Below, piece by piece: positions 16,170 through 24,728 of a stretch of DNA of 64,000 bases. The translations under genes were made by a program, and so were the position numbers. The notes under the pieces were generated by a model. It saw only the letters and a program-made list of their open reading frames with translations, was not told where the DNA came from and did no database searches. The stretch's first letter is position 1; each line of letters begins with the position of its first letter. This DNA comes from Bacillus_CJ salitolerans (GTDB lineage: Bacteria; Bacillota; Bacilli; Bacillales; SA4): positions 62,001 to 126,000 of the forward strand of contig NZ_JBHUEM010000045.1 of the NCBI RefSeq assembly GCF_042680805.1. Reading direction: 5' to 3'.

Positions 16170-17018
16170 TTAAGAAGAAAACGATAGTGTTCTTGTTTCT
16201 GATACAGGCAATGTATGGAACGTAATTTCTGGTCTACTACCTACTCGAATGTTAACACCTGTCTGTCCAAGACCCTCACTTATATAGAATGGCTTCCCAT
16301 CATAATAATGCAATCCCTTTACCATATTTAGACGAACGAGTTTTCCCATCTTCACAAGGTGATATGGCTTTGGCCAACAAATTTGACCACCATGGAAATG
16401 ACCTGATAATAAATAATCAAAATGATAGTCTTTCATATGCATTACTACATTAGGATCATGAGTTAATACGAGCTTAAATCCTTCTCCAACATTCTTATAT
16501 GATGATTTTATATCACTTCTGTTCGTACTGAAATCGTCGATTCCGATGATTTGTAACATTCCTTGATCTGTTTGGATTTCAATGGACTCATTCTTTAATG
16601 TTTTACAACCGTATTCCTCAAGCAAATGTTGAAGCTTCTGAAAAGACTTAGTTCGTAACACATAATCATGATTTCCGAAAACTGCATAAGTTCCGTAAGT
16701 TGGGTTTAATCTTTTTAGAACTTCAAGATAAGCTGTTAGCTTTGGAATCGTTCTCGTACGATCAAGGAAGTCACCTGTTAAAGCAATTAAGTCGACGGGT
16801 TTTGATTTAACTTTTTCATATAGCTCGTCTGGAGTAATGGAGATGTTTTCTAAATGTAAGTCAGAAAGGTGAAGAACAGATAGGTTTAGAGAATTAGTAG
16901 ATTCAGAGGTTAGTGCATTTATATGTTGAATGGTAATATCACTAGTATTTCGGTTCCCTAGTCGATAACCATAAATCAGTAAGGCAAGTAAGGCAAGCAA
17001 TAATAAAACAACTACCAA
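16170..17018 (-). CDS. ykoQ: Membrane-anchored metallophosphoesterase, YkoQ-like
   Basis: 282 residues with one N-terminal membrane anchor (VVVLLLLALLALLIYGY). The calcineurin-like metal motifs follow in order: HLSDLHLEN, ALTGDFLDR, VFGNHDYV, VLTHDPN and LLSGHFHGGQ. Active residues face outside if the anchor is N-in (inference). The gene order with a YkoP-like gene upstream and a divergent UgtP-like glycosyltransferase matches the ykoN-ykoP-ykoQ group of B. subtilis, hence the symbol. The substrate is unknown; a lipid- or glycolipid-linked phosphate would fit the neighbours. Confidence 0.82.
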   Translation of the reverse strand: MVVVLLLLALLALLIYGYRLGNRNTSDITIQHINALTSESTNSLNLSVLHLSDLHLENISITPDELYEKVKSKPVDLIALTGDFLDRTRTIPKLTAYLEVLKRLNPTYGTYAVFGNHDYVLRTKSFQKLQHLLEEYGCKTLKNESIEIQTDQGMLQIIGIDDFSTNRSDIKSSYKNVGEGFKLVLTHDPNVVMHMKDYHFDYLLSGHFHGGQICWPKPYHLVKMGKLVRLNMVKGLHYYDGKPFYISEGLGQTGVNIRVGSRPEITFHTLPVSETRTLSFSS

Positions 17019-17089
17019 ATTATATCCCCTCCTTAAGTCCCATTATAGGGAAAGGATTTAGAGATTAATAGTGGTAGTTGTTGTTAACA

Positions 17090-17656
17090 TTACCTATAAC
17101 GATTGTTTAAGGATGTTTTTGACATAAATAAATATTTCGGTTGTTGCTTAAAAAAATGTTTTAAAGAAAACTGATTGGAAGAAAGAAACCAAATGCTCAA
17201 AAATGTTACGGTTTTGATGAATTTATACACTTGGTTACTAAGATGAACCGTTTCAAATCCTAAGCGGCTACAACCACGATGTAACGTTGTGATCCCTATT
17301 ATGCCTTTTATCTCATTTTTGTCGGGATGTTGTTCAATATATTCCGCGAGAGCAGGTAATCCTTCAAGAACTTTTTGAAATATAATCCTCGCTCTTGATA
17401 CTTCACTTGGAACATCCATTAATTCCTTTAACAACCTGGCATTATGCAGGTGAATTTTAATCAATTTATCATTTTTGTTTATGAGAGTACCATCAGATAA
17501 TAATACTTGCCTACCTTTGTAGGTCGTCAATCGAACCCTAAATATCAAGTTTTGTTTGGCTTCATCTTTAACATACTTCAATCTAGTTAAGGAATAATAA
17601 ATGGGGTCCAGGAGGTACCATAAGAAGACAAACCAACCTCGCAATGTATTTGTCAT
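17090..17656 (-). CDS. ykoP: YkoP-like protein
   Basis: About 188 residues. The N-terminus has a hydrophobic LRGWFVFLWYLLDPIYYSL segment, then FRVRLTTYKGRQVLLSDG, IHLHNARLL and KGIIGITTLHRGCSRLGFE, which match my memory of the YkoP family of uncharacterised proteins. It lies 71 nt upstream of the ykoQ-like gene on the same strand and is divergent from the ykoN-like gene. Two in-frame ATGs exist; the second (17656) has AAGGA at better spacing (9 nt) than the first (17662). Function is unknown. Confidence 0.75.
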   Translation of the reverse strand: MTNTLRGWFVFLWYLLDPIYYSLTRLKYVKDEAKQNLIFRVRLTTYKGRQVLLSDGTLINKNDKLIKIHLHNARLLKELMDVPSEVSRARIIFQKVLEGLPALAEYIEQHPDKNEIKGIIGITTLHRGCSRLGFETVHLSNQVYKFIKTVTFLSIWFLSSNQFSLKHFFKQQPKYLFMSKTSLNNRYR

Positions 17657-17812
17657 ATCCATTCATCCTTCTTTCAACATTTCGATTTCACTAACATTTT
17701 CACCAAAACCATTTTACTTTAGTTAGGTAATATATGGTTGAGAAAAACAAGCATACATAACAGTAAAGGAATTCTTCATACTAATAAAAAATACTCTCCT
17801 TAGGTGATGTGA

Positions 17813-18916
17813 ATGGCAAAGATTTTATTTTTACCTTTATTACAAATTTCCTCAGGGCACCATCAAGTTGCACATAGCATAATGGATGAATTAAAAATGA
17901 GAGATAAACAAACAACTTGTGAAAAGGTTGATATTCTCAGTTATTCCTACAAGTTTATAGAGCCAATCGTGTCCGCCCTATATTTAAAATGGATCCACTA
18001 TTTTCCGTCTGTGTATCACTGGATCTATCAAAAATCTGTATATACGAAACTGGATTTAGTAAAAACGTTCCGTACATATGAAGTTTTGTTTATTCCGTAT
18101 ATGAAAAGACTTCTTGAGGAAAAGCAGCCAGATATTATCGTTTGCTCACACGCTTTACCTTCTTACTTAGTTTGTAAATTGAAAGAGGAAGGATATTGCA
18201 CCTGTAAAATCGTGAACATATATACAGATTATTTCATCCATCATCTTTGGGGGATACAGGAGGTAGATGCACACTTTATTTCTCTAAATTCCATGAGATA
18301 TTTTTTACAGAAAAAGGGTGTAAATGAAACAAAAATCTACCAAACAGGTATACCGATTCACCCCATTTACAAAGAGTATGTAAAACGAGAAACAGATGTT
18401 CCTTCAAACTCTATTACTTCTGTCCTTGTCTCTGGAGGGAGCCTAGGTGTTGGAAATATTCATAAATTACTCTCTAACGTTCCCTATGATGCAGATATAC
18501 ACTTTCACGTGTTATGTGGAAAAAATACCGGTCTCCACGACCAATTAAAGAAACGATCTCATCCAAGAATTACACCATACTCCTATATCTCTTCAAAAGA
18601 ATCATTAAATCGTTTATACAATCAGGTACAAGCTGTTTTAACAAAACCCGGAGGAGTAACATTGAGTGAGTGCTTGCATAAAAGGTTACCGATTCTTGTT
18701 TATGGACACTTACCCGGGCAAGAGAAAATAAATGTGGACGCTCTTGTACAAGAGAAATTAATTACATTAATGAATGAAGCTGATTCCTATACACAATTGG
18801 AACAACAAATTAAGCAAATTATTCACTCCACTACACTAAATACTTCTTATGAGAACTATCATAACTCGCTTTGTAGTACGAGTCCCGCTGATTACATACT
18901 GAAATCATGTATGTAA
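17813..18916 (+). CDS. ykoN: UgtP/MGDG-synthase-like glycosyltransferase, YkoN-like
   Basis: 367 residues, a paralogue of the UgtP gene 4.5 kb upstream. It keeps the family plan: an N-terminal MGDG-synthase-type domain (FLPLLQISSGHHQVAHSI) and a C-terminal nucleotide-sugar domain (VLVSGGSLGVGN, LCGKNTGLHDQL, VLTKPGGVTLSE, HLPGQEKIN). It probably glycosylates a membrane lipid, but acceptor and sugar are not known. AGGTGATGTGA precedes ATG 17813. The divergent ykoP and ykoQ genes share the 156-bp intergenic region. Confidence 0.85.
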   Translation: MAKILFLPLLQISSGHHQVAHSIMDELKMRDKQTTCEKVDILSYSYKFIEPIVSALYLKWIHYFPSVYHWIYQKSVYTKLDLVKTFRTYEVLFIPYMKRLLEEKQPDIIVCSHALPSYLVCKLKEEGYCTCKIVNIYTDYFIHHLWGIQEVDAHFISLNSMRYFLQKKGVNETKIYQTGIPIHPIYKEYVKRETDVPSNSITSVLVSGGSLGVGNIHKLLSNVPYDADIHFHVLCGKNTGLHDQLKKRSHPRITPYSYISSKESLNRLYNQVQAVLTKPGGVTLSECLHKRLPILVYGHLPGQEKINVDALVQEKLITLMNEADSYTQLEQQIKQIIHSTTLNTSYENYHNSLCSTSPADYILKSCM

Positions 18917-18918
18917 AG

Positions 18919-18942
18919 AAGGACGGCTTACACACCGTCCTA
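18919..18942. terminator. Hairpin between convergent genes
   Basis: GGACGG / CCGTCC stem (18921-18940) with an 8-nt loop between the ykoN-like stop and the convergent small gene. There is no clear T-run, so terminator activity is uncertain. Confidence 0.4.
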
Positions 18943-19191
18943 CTCTACGATATGTTCTAATTTGATGACCTGTAATATTTGAACATCTAAAACGTCCTGT
19001 CCTTCGTGTACATATACGACAATCATTCCAATGGATGGGTCCTTTATCGCAAAGCATTCGTTTTTGTAATTTAAAACATTCACACGGCTAACTATTTGCA
19101 ATACCTCTTCTGTCGTGACTGAGTCCTTGCCGATAAATTGTAGGGAAAACCGAATTACAGCTGGAATGCCATTTATCGAAGTTTGTAGCAT
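18940..19191 (-). CDS. Hypothetical protein, 83 aa
   Basis: An 83-residue soluble protein beginning MLQTSINGIPAVIRFSLQF and ending VIKLEHIVE. The pattern is alternating beta strands with one helix; there is no membrane segment. The frame is open 7 codons further upstream, but GGGAGTGGGAAG sits immediately before the ATG at 19191, so this start is preferred. No family recognised. It lies where B. subtilis carries small genes near ypzA. Confidence 0.6.
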   Translation of the reverse strand: MLQTSINGIPAVIRFSLQFIGKDSVTTEEVLQIVSRVNVLNYKNECFAIKDPSIGMIVVYVHEGQDVLDVQILQVIKLEHIVE

Positions 19192-19352
19192 CTTCCCACT
19201 CCCATCATACATTTATTCCATATTATGTGAGAGAATAATAGAGTATTCTGCATAAGGCAGTTTTATCTTAGTGAATATATTAAATCCTTCTAATGAATAT
19301 AAATAATATTTTGGGTGATTCTAATTTTGATGATTCGAAAGGAGCTAAAGTA

Positions 19353-19601
19353 ATGTCAGAACCATTTAATGATTTAAAGCAAGTAGAAATGTCAGTAATC
19401 GCCGCTCAAAAAATGGTTGGCTCCGCTACAATGAGCATGGACAAGGAGCAACTATCTGATGCCACTCAAGCAATTGCGGATGCCAGGCAGCAATTACGTG
19501 ACGCAATGAACAATGGCACTGGTGTTGATGAGGAATTTTTACAACAGCAGGAGACCTTCTTAACCCAAATCGAAGAACAACTGAATGAAGCAAAACAGTA
19601 A
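19353..19601 (+). CDS. ypzA: YpzA, DUF2564 protein
   Basis: 82 residues, beginning MSEPFNDLKQVEMSVIAAQKMVG and predicted to form a two-helix hairpin (MDKEQLSDATQAIADARQQL; DEEFLQQQETFLTQIEEQL). This matches the DUF2564 family. Function is unknown. The start was set at 19353 because AAAGGAG is 8 nt upstream; the longer frame has no SD. The order ypzA - ypeQ - ypeP - ypdQ is that of B. subtilis, which supports the name. A strong terminator follows. Confidence 0.82.
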   Translation: MSEPFNDLKQVEMSVIAAQKMVGSATMSMDKEQLSDATQAIADARQQLRDAMNNGTGVDEEFLQQQETFLTQIEEQLNEAKQ

Positions 19602-19629
19602 AAGGAGTGATTCAATTCACTCCTTTTTT
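19601..19629. terminator. Bidirectional terminator between ypzA and ypeQ
   Basis: AAAGGAGTGA / TCACTCCTTT stem with a 6-nt loop and T-run on the plus strand; the A-run before it serves the convergent ypeQ gene. Confidence 0.85.
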
Positions 19630-19804
19630 ATGATAACTTTTCACCATATTTTTTTAATTTTTGACCTACTGTACACTCATGAATACAAAAACGTTGAGCA
19701 TAGCATTTTCCATACTCTTTTTTAAAATAGGAGTTAAGAAAACATTGCTCACAATAAGTGTCTAGTAGATGGTTAACTTCTAGCAAAACTTTTTTTTGCT
19801 CCAC
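19628..19804 (-). CDS. ypeQ: Small zinc-finger protein YpeQ
   Basis: 58 residues starting at GTG 19804. Sequence order MEQKKVLLEVNHLLDTYCEQCF, then KCYAQRFCIHECTVGQKL. Four or five Cys plus a His (C-x2-C near residue 18 and C-x3-C near 40) form a plausible zinc site of the small Bacillus zinc-finger family. GAGAGGAG precedes the GTG by 9 nt. The stop abuts the terminator shared with ypzA, and ypeP lies 19 nt upstream, so ypeP-ypeQ is an operon. The molecular role is unknown. Confidence 0.75.
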   Translation of the reverse strand: MEQKKVLLEVNHLLDTYCEQCFLNSYFKKEYGKCYAQRFCIHECTVGQKLKKYGEKLS

Positions 19805-19822
19805 CTCCCCTATCTCCTCTCT

Positions 19823-20482
19823 TTATTCAGATAGATTCAGATGGCTGGTAACCTCTATACCCTGTAGTGCTTGGGAAGCAAGTTGATCAGCCTCTTTATT
19901 TTCTTTTCTAGAGATCGCGGAGTACTTTGGTTTGATACCAAGATTTTTTATTTTTTCTTCAATTCGGTCTAACCATTTTGTAAATTCATCCTCAAAGCAT
20001 GGCCACTCGCCAGAGAGCTGATTTAGCACCACTTGCGAATCTCCTTTAAAATGCACCGAAATGTTTTGAACACCTAATTCCTCTAACTGCAACACAGCTT
20101 CCCAAAAAGCTGCGTATTCCGCTTCATTGTTAGAATCTAACTGATCGAGAACATTGTTTGAGCGAATTCGAAAATCCTGATTGTTTCTTGAGTAATAAAT
20201 AACAATTCCGACTCCTGCTTTTTGGGAGTCGACATCATATCCCCCATCAAAATACACCTCGATATCATGAGGTTCTTCTACAATTTCTTCGAGGAGTTTC
20301 TCAAATTCCTTTTTCGACCACTTTGTATCGTTCTCATCATAAAAGTAAAGTTCTTTTGTTCTACCTGTCTTCATAAAATCATTTGCGATGATTAACGCCT
20401 GTTTGGCAGGTACGAGGTCAGATGTTAAAACAATCTCTACGTTTTTAGTCGTTTTATATGTCCATTCCATATATACATTCAT
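19823..20482 (-). CDS. ypeP: RNase H-like protein YpeP
   Basis: 219 residues. The C-terminal 130 form an RNase HI fold with the acidic set in order: EVYFDGG (Asp), SNNEAEYAAF (Glu), HFKGDSQVV (Asp) and KENKEADQLA (Asp). The N-terminal 80 residues are an extra domain (MNVYMEWTYKT...), as in B. subtilis YpeP. The complete DEDD set predicts activity on RNA-DNA hybrids, although B. subtilis YpeP showed little RNase H activity in tests I recall. The SD before ATG 20482 is weak. It is divergent from ypdQ, a second RNase H-like gene. Confidence 0.85.
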   Translation of the reverse strand: MNVYMEWTYKTTKNVEIVLTSDLVPAKQALIIANDFMKTGRTKELYFYDENDTKWSKKEFEKLLEEIVEEPHDIEVYFDGGYDVDSQKAGVGIVIYYSRNNQDFRIRSNNVLDQLDSNNEAEYAAFWEAVLQLEELGVQNISVHFKGDSQVVLNQLSGEWPCFEDEFTKWLDRIEEKIKNLGIKPKYSAISRKENKEADQLASQALQGIEVTSHLNLSE

Positions 20483-20637
20483 ACCACTTCAGCCTCCAAA
20501 AAACTTCGTACTTTCATTTTTCCTTACTTTCATATGCTTATTCAAAATTCTGCAAGGCATAATATTATTCCTCTTCTCTCAAAATAAAATCAATGTTATA
20601 GTATGACTCATGAATCAATAAATGAGGGGGTTTTCTA

Positions 20638-21027
20638 TTGATTGAAGTATATATAGATGGTGCTAGCGCAGGTAATCCAGGTCCATCTGGAGCTGGTATT
20701 TATATAAAGGGAAATGGCATTTTAGAAAAGCACTCTATTCCTTTAGGCATTATGTCGAATCACGAAGCAGAATACTACTCCTTAATCAAAGCACTTGAGA
20801 TTTGTATTGTTCGAAAGTTTCATCTTGTCTCGTTTCGAACGGATTCTCAGCTTGTTGATCGTGCTATGGAAAAAGAATATGTGAAAAATAAACAATTCAT
20901 TCCATTGCTAGAAAAAGCGATGGAGCTTTCCAAGCAAATTGATTTATTTTTTATCAAATGGATACCTAGTGAAGAAAATCAAATGGCTGATAAACTCGCA
21001 AGGGAAGCCATTAGGCAAAATAAATGA
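20638..21027 (+). CDS. ypdQ: RNase H-like protein YpdQ (TTG start)
   Basis: 129 residues, a minimal RNase HI-type protein: IEVYIDGASAGNPGPSGAG (Asp), SNHEAEYYSL (Glu), FRTDSQLVD (Asp) and ENQMADKLAREAI (Asp). The start codon is TTG, with GAGGGGG 7 nt upstream; no ATG in this frame would keep the first strand. It is divergent from ypeP, as in B. subtilis. The next gene's reading frame overlaps its stop, suggesting that the transporter is cotranscribed. Confidence 0.87.
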   Translation: MIEVYIDGASAGNPGPSGAGIYIKGNGILEKHSIPLGIMSNHEAEYYSLIKALEICIVRKFHLVSFRTDSQLVDRAMEKEYVKNKQFIPLLEKAMELSKQIDLFFIKWIPSEENQMADKLAREAIRQNK

Positions 21028-21044
21028 TAGTGAGGAAACAAACC

Positions 21045-21962
21045 ATGAAAAAGGCACTACTAGCAGACAGTATTTTACTTTTTGTTGCATTTATTTGGGG
21101 GGCAACTTTTGTTCTTGTCCAACAAGCTATTTCATTTTTAGAGCCGTTTACATTTAATGCAATCCGGTTTTCAATAGCATCTCTTCTATTACTCATTTGG
21201 TTACTGCTTTTTAAAAGAGAACAATTAAAAGCTATCAACAAACCATTTTTCTTAGCCGGTATCGTGATTGGGACCAGTTTATTTTTAGGGTATGCCTTAC
21301 AAACATTTGGATTACTCTATACATCCTCTTCAAAAGCAGGGTTTATCACAGGCTTGAGTGTTGTATTAGTTCCTTTATTTGCATTTGTTCTTTTGAAACA
21401 AAAACCTAGATTAGTTGCGATTGTTGGTTCAGTTATAGCAGTTATTGGTTTGTTTCTTTTGACAATTGGTGATAATTTTTCATTTAATATGGGTGATATC
21501 CTTGTCTTAGGCTGTGCTGTTGCTTTTGCTATGCACATCATCTTAATTAGTAAGTATACGAATGCTTTTCCTACACTTTTGCTAACACTAGGACAAATTC
21601 TAGCTGTATCTATTTTGTCCATAATTTTTTCATTACTATTTGAAGACTGGAAACTAGCCTTAAACCCTCAAATCATATTTGAAAAAGAAGTTGTCATTGC
21701 TTTACTTGTAACATCTTTCTTAGCAACGGCTTTTGCTTTCTTTGCTCAAACGAAATTACAGCAATACACCACTCCAACACGAGTTGCGTTAATTTTTGCA
21801 ACTGAGCCTGTCTTTGCTGCAGTTACTGCTTATTTTTGGGCAAGCGAACGATTAGGAATAATGGCATTGGTAGGATGTATCTTTATCTTCTGTGGGATGA
21901 TTTTTGCGGAATTACCTGAAAAGAAGAAACGAAAAAGCAATGTGGTCCATCAAGCTTCATAA
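21045..21962 (+). CDS. DMT-superfamily transporter (EamA family)
   Basis: 305 residues with ten hydrophobic segments in two EamA repeats (first about residues 5-135, second about 145-290). Typical features are FIWGATFVLVQQAI, FTFNAIRFSIASLLLL, SSSKAGFITGLSVVLVPLFA and PTRVALIFATEPVFAAV. The substrate of such carriers (amino acids, metabolites) cannot be told. An ATG at 21024 overlaps the ypdQ stop, but GTGAGG is 9 nt before ATG 21045, which gives MKKALLADSILL. A Lys/Arg-rich tail ends the protein. Confidence 0.88.
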   Translation: MKKALLADSILLFVAFIWGATFVLVQQAISFLEPFTFNAIRFSIASLLLLIWLLLFKREQLKAINKPFFLAGIVIGTSLFLGYALQTFGLLYTSSSKAGFITGLSVVLVPLFAFVLLKQKPRLVAIVGSVIAVIGLFLLTIGDNFSFNMGDILVLGCAVAFAMHIILISKYTNAFPTLLLTLGQILAVSILSIIFSLLFEDWKLALNPQIIFEKEVVIALLVTSFLATAFAFFAQTKLQQYTTPTRVALIFATEPVFAAVTAYFWASERLGIMALVGCIFIFCGMIFAELPEKKKRKSNVVHQAS

Positions 21963-21989
21963 ACGCAAATATCAACCACTTTAAGCAAA

Positions 21990-22019
21990 TAAATACCCGC
22001 CTAGCTTGGCGGGTATTTA
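21990..22019. terminator. Bidirectional terminator after the EamA transporter
   Basis: AAATACCCGCC / GGCGGGTATTT stem with a 6-nt loop, flanked by T-rich and A-rich sequence; it also overlaps the stop of the convergent gene. Confidence 0.85.
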
Positions 22020-22301
22020 TTCTACGAATATGCCTCTTTGAATGGCATATTGAAATGCATCGTTTTTGTGAATAATATTATGTTCTTTTAATTGTTCGAG
22101 CAAGGCAATAAAATAACTTCCATCAAAATACCTTTGTCCTTTTAACGTGATTTCAATTGCTGCAATCACTTGTTCATCCATAGTACCAGAATACATTTGG
22201 CCAAACGAAATAAATCCTAACTCTTCTTCCCCAAAATGAAACCCCTTCTGCTGTAAAAATTCAATGTAATCTTCCACTGTTTGCTTTACCTTCACTGACA
22301 C
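22017..22301 (-). CDS. Hypothetical protein, 94 aa
   Basis: A soluble 94-residue protein: MSVKVKQTVEDYIEFLQQKGFHFGEEELGFI, then an Ala/Ile-rich helix, and FQYAIQRGIFVE at the end. No membrane segment or metal motif. It resembles small cytoplasmic proteins conserved in Bacillus, but I cannot name the family with confidence. GGGGAAACGGT lies before the ATG. It is flanked by a strong terminator downstream. Confidence 0.65.
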   Translation of the reverse strand: MSVKVKQTVEDYIEFLQQKGFHFGEEELGFISFGQMYSGTMDEQVIAAIEITLKGQRYFDGSYFIALLEQLKEHNIIHKNDAFQYAIQRGIFVE

Positions 22302-22365
22302 CGTTTCCCCATCCCTTATTTCGACAAGTTTCTTATTTTATGATACAAGTTAATTTTCATTTTGA

Positions 22366-22827
22366 CTATCGTTTATTTGTCAAAATGTGAGAAATTGCAC
22401 CTGCTAACACACCTAACAATGCTCCACCCACTACCTCTTCAGGCTGATGCCCAAGCATTTCCTTTAACTTTCTTTGCCTTCTGTCATGTTGATGAGTTTC
22501 TCGTTCTCCTTGAATACGTTCAAGTTTTTCATCAAGTTGATTAACAGCAATCGTCAACTCCCCTGTTTGACGCCTAATTCCTTGTGCATCATACATGACA
22601 ATAAGACCGAAAACAGAAGCTAATGCAAAATCTATTGTAGGTGTTCCTCGCTCTAGCGCAATATAAGTTGCAAGAGATGTTACTCCTGCCGAATGGGAAC
22701 TTGGCATGCCTCCTGTTTCAGTAAATGTTTTCCAATCCCATTTACCTGTCTTTATTTTTTTTATAGGTATCTTTAGAAATTGTGCGATTCCGATTGTTGT
22801 TAGGGCGGTCATAACTCCTTTGTTCAT
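22366..22827 (-). CDS. Divergent PAP2 family membrane protein, YuiD-like
   Basis: 153 residues. Family signatures are LTTIGIAQFLKIP, GGMPSSHSAGVTSLATYIA (the PSSH motif of the PAP2 relatives), VMYDAQGIRRQTG and LGHQPEEVVGGALLGVLAG. Three hydrophobic segments place it in the membrane. The family is related to phosphatases of the PAP2 type, but substrate is unknown; B. subtilis YuiD is a close relative by my recollection. AGAGGTGAAGAGA precedes ATG 22827, so the longer frame is rejected. Confidence 0.85.
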   Translation of the reverse strand: MNKGVMTALTTIGIAQFLKIPIKKIKTGKWDWKTFTETGGMPSSHSAGVTSLATYIALERGTPTIDFALASVFGLIVMYDAQGIRRQTGELTIAVNQLDEKLERIQGERETHQHDRRQRKLKEMLGHQPEEVVGGALLGVLAGAISHILTNKR

Positions 22828-22930
22828 TCTCTTCACCTCTTTGTTAGTTTTCAAGATGAAGAAAGAAACTATTCACATATTACATAATTGCTAATACATG
22901 CTCAAACAATATGAAATGGAGGTGATACTA

Positions 22931-23059
22931 ATGAGTAAGAAAGCTGGTCGTGGTCAAGTTCCGCACGGAATAAATCCTCAAGGTTTTGCCCAAGATGTTC
23001 CAACTCCTGATCCTAAATCAACTTTAGAAGAGGCTGCCAAAAAGACGAATACAAAATAG
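22931..23059 (+). CDS. sspL: Small acid-soluble spore protein SspL
   Basis: 42 residues, MSKKAGRGQVPHGINPQGF to LEEAAKKTNTK. Composition (Gly, Pro, Lys, Asp) and the C-terminal DPKSTLEEAAKKTNTK pattern agree with minor spore protein SspL. Location directly next to ypcP matches B. subtilis. GGAGGTGATACTA precedes the ATG. It would be made in the forespore under sigma-G; I did not find a confident sigma-G promoter by eye. Confidence 0.72.
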   Translation: MSKKAGRGQVPHGINPQGFAQDVPTPDPKSTLEEAAKKTNTK

Positions 23060-23078
23060 GAATGGGTCTCCCCATTCC

Positions 23079-23951
23079 TTAACCGATTAAGCGATCGAGT
23101 CCTTTAAACTCCAGTTCTTTAAAGGTAGTTAACGCTCTTTCTTTATTGACCTTAAACTCTGCTGTTTCTAATGCACAATCAACAGGTACTTCACAATGAA
23201 TGCGAGCAAGTTGGTGTGATAATTGAAGCATTTCTAGACCATCTTCAATTTTTCCGCGTTGTGATTTTGTAAGATTTGGGAGATTCTCAAGAATTCCTTC
23301 AACACTTCCATATTCAATTAACAATTTTAGCGCCGTTTTTTCACCAATACCCTTTACACCTGGATAGTTATCGCTCGGATCACCCATAAGGGCCTTTAAA
23401 TCAATCATCTGTCTTGGAGTTATGCCTTTCTCCTCAAACAGTCTTTCTGGACCATATACATCATAATTTCCAAATCCATTTCGGACAATGGCAACTGAAA
23501 TATTTTCTTCCAATAGCTGAAGTATATCTTTATCACCTGTCACAATTATGACAGAGTGGTCAGTTGCATATTGTTTGGCAAGTGTTCCGATACAGTCATC
23601 AGCTTCATAACCGTGAAGTCCGACATTAGGAATATCTAGTGATTCCACAACCTCTTTAACTAAATCAAACTGAGGAATTAATTCGACAGGTGGCTCAGAA
23701 CGATTCGCCTTATATTCAGGAAACTGTTCAGTTCGAAAAGTCTTACTTCCCATATCCCAGCAACAAATTACATGTGTTGGGTTAAAGTGATCAATGGCTG
23801 AGAAAAGGTGTTTGACAAAGCCGTGAACACCATTAGTTGGAATTCCTTTACTATTTATCATAAAGTAGTTATTAATCGCTGTAGCATAAAATGCTCGAAA
23901 TAAAAGTGCCATCCCATCAACAAGTAGGATGCTATTCTTTTTATCATTCAT
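23079..23951 (-). CDS. ypcP: 5'-3' exonuclease (FEN-type) YpcP
   Basis: 290 residues, equivalent to the 5'-3' exonuclease domain of DNA polymerase I standing alone. Acidic metal sites are visible: ILLVDGMALLFRAFYA, EADDCIGTLA, VTGDKDILQL and DLKALMGDPSDNYPGV (helix-hairpin-helix follows: IGEKTALKLL). It removes RNA primers and flaps in DNA repair and replication; B. subtilis YpcP is partly redundant with PolA. GGAGTGTTAGT precedes the ATG. Convergent with sspL with 19 nt between stops. Confidence 0.93.
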   Translation of the reverse strand: MNDKKNSILLVDGMALLFRAFYATAINNYFMINSKGIPTNGVHGFVKHLFSAIDHFNPTHVICCWDMGSKTFRTEQFPEYKANRSEPPVELIPQFDLVKEVVESLDIPNVGLHGYEADDCIGTLAKQYATDHSVIIVTGDKDILQLLEENISVAIVRNGFGNYDVYGPERLFEEKGITPRQMIDLKALMGDPSDNYPGVKGIGEKTALKLLIEYGSVEGILENLPNLTKSQRGKIEDGLEMLQLSHQLARIHCEVPVDCALETAEFKVNKERALTTFKELEFKGLDRLIG

Positions 23952-24122
23952 ACTAACACTCCTTACAAAATTAATGCTTCATTATTATACCATAAATGCT
24001 TAAAGCAGGTTGTCCAATTAAAATAAGAAAAACAAAGCTCACCTCGTCACTTAGACGTTCGGTACTTTGCTTTTTTTGGTCTTTAGAAAAATGATAGTTA
24101 GATCCATTAATGTATGTTGCTC

Positions 24123-24728
24123 TTACTGGGAAATAACACGCCTTACCTCAATACCTTGCTTCCTTAACTTTTGATAGATTTGTTTCTTGTGTAGCCTTAC
24201 CTCGCTATCAACGGGGAGTTTAAAAATATCACCGTTCTCAAACGTAAACATAAGATCAGCTTCATACATAACTCCGTTTCTCACCTCTTGCATTTGAGTA
24301 GCATCCACCACTTCATCCCATGCGTAATGGTTGACATGGAGTTGTGAGAATGGACTCACATAGATCCCTTCATCATTAAAATAATAAAAATGGTAACACG
24401 TCATAAACATGAGCAGAAATCCAGGAAGTGATAATATAATAAATGGAAATTTCCTTACCTTTTTATCATTCATTAAATTTCGATTTCGATAAAATAAGAA
24501 TACAAAGATTAAAATTGAAAAGTAAATTAATGCACCCGCAAAATATAGATAATTTTGATTAGGTGTTCCAAAGAACCAAGATTCTCCTTGATTAATAAAA
24601 ATATCTTGATAGGAATAAATGGTCACAAACGGAAGAAATGAACACGATAATATTAAAATAAATGAAAGTGAAATTAAGAATTTTGTACTATCAAATTGTT
24701 TCCGCTTTGTAATGGTATACCCATACAT
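24123..24728 (-). CDS. Hypothetical membrane protein with PH-like C-terminal part
   Basis: About 201 residues. Three hydrophobic segments are seen (LISLSFILILSCSFLPFV, YLYFAGALIYFSILIFVFLFY and FPFIILSLPGFLLMFMTCY). They are followed by about 70 residues of short strands (GIYVSPFSQLHVNHYAWDEVVDATQ, DLMFTFENGDIFKLPVD), which have the look of bacterial PH-like domains; this is inference. Several starts are possible. GGAGGAGG gives best spacing (8 nt) to the ATG at 24728; 24734 is an alternative. Function unknown. Confidence 0.7.
   Translation of the reverse strand: MYGYTITKRKQFDSTKFLISLSFILILSCSFLPFVTIYSYQDIFINQGESWFFGTPNQNYLYFAGALIYFSILIFVFLFYRNRNLMNDKKVRKFPFIILSLPGFLLMFMTCYHFYYFNDEGIYVSPFSQLHVNHYAWDEVVDATQMQEVRNGVMYEADLMFTFENGDIFKLPVDSEVRLHKKQIYQKLRKQGIEVRRVISQ

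Noticed and set aside
24020..24075. Hairpin between ypcP and the membrane protein gene as a terminator
   Set aside because: The stem is short and imperfect (CAAAG/CTTTG with a distant ACC/GGT), so it was not listed as a feature.
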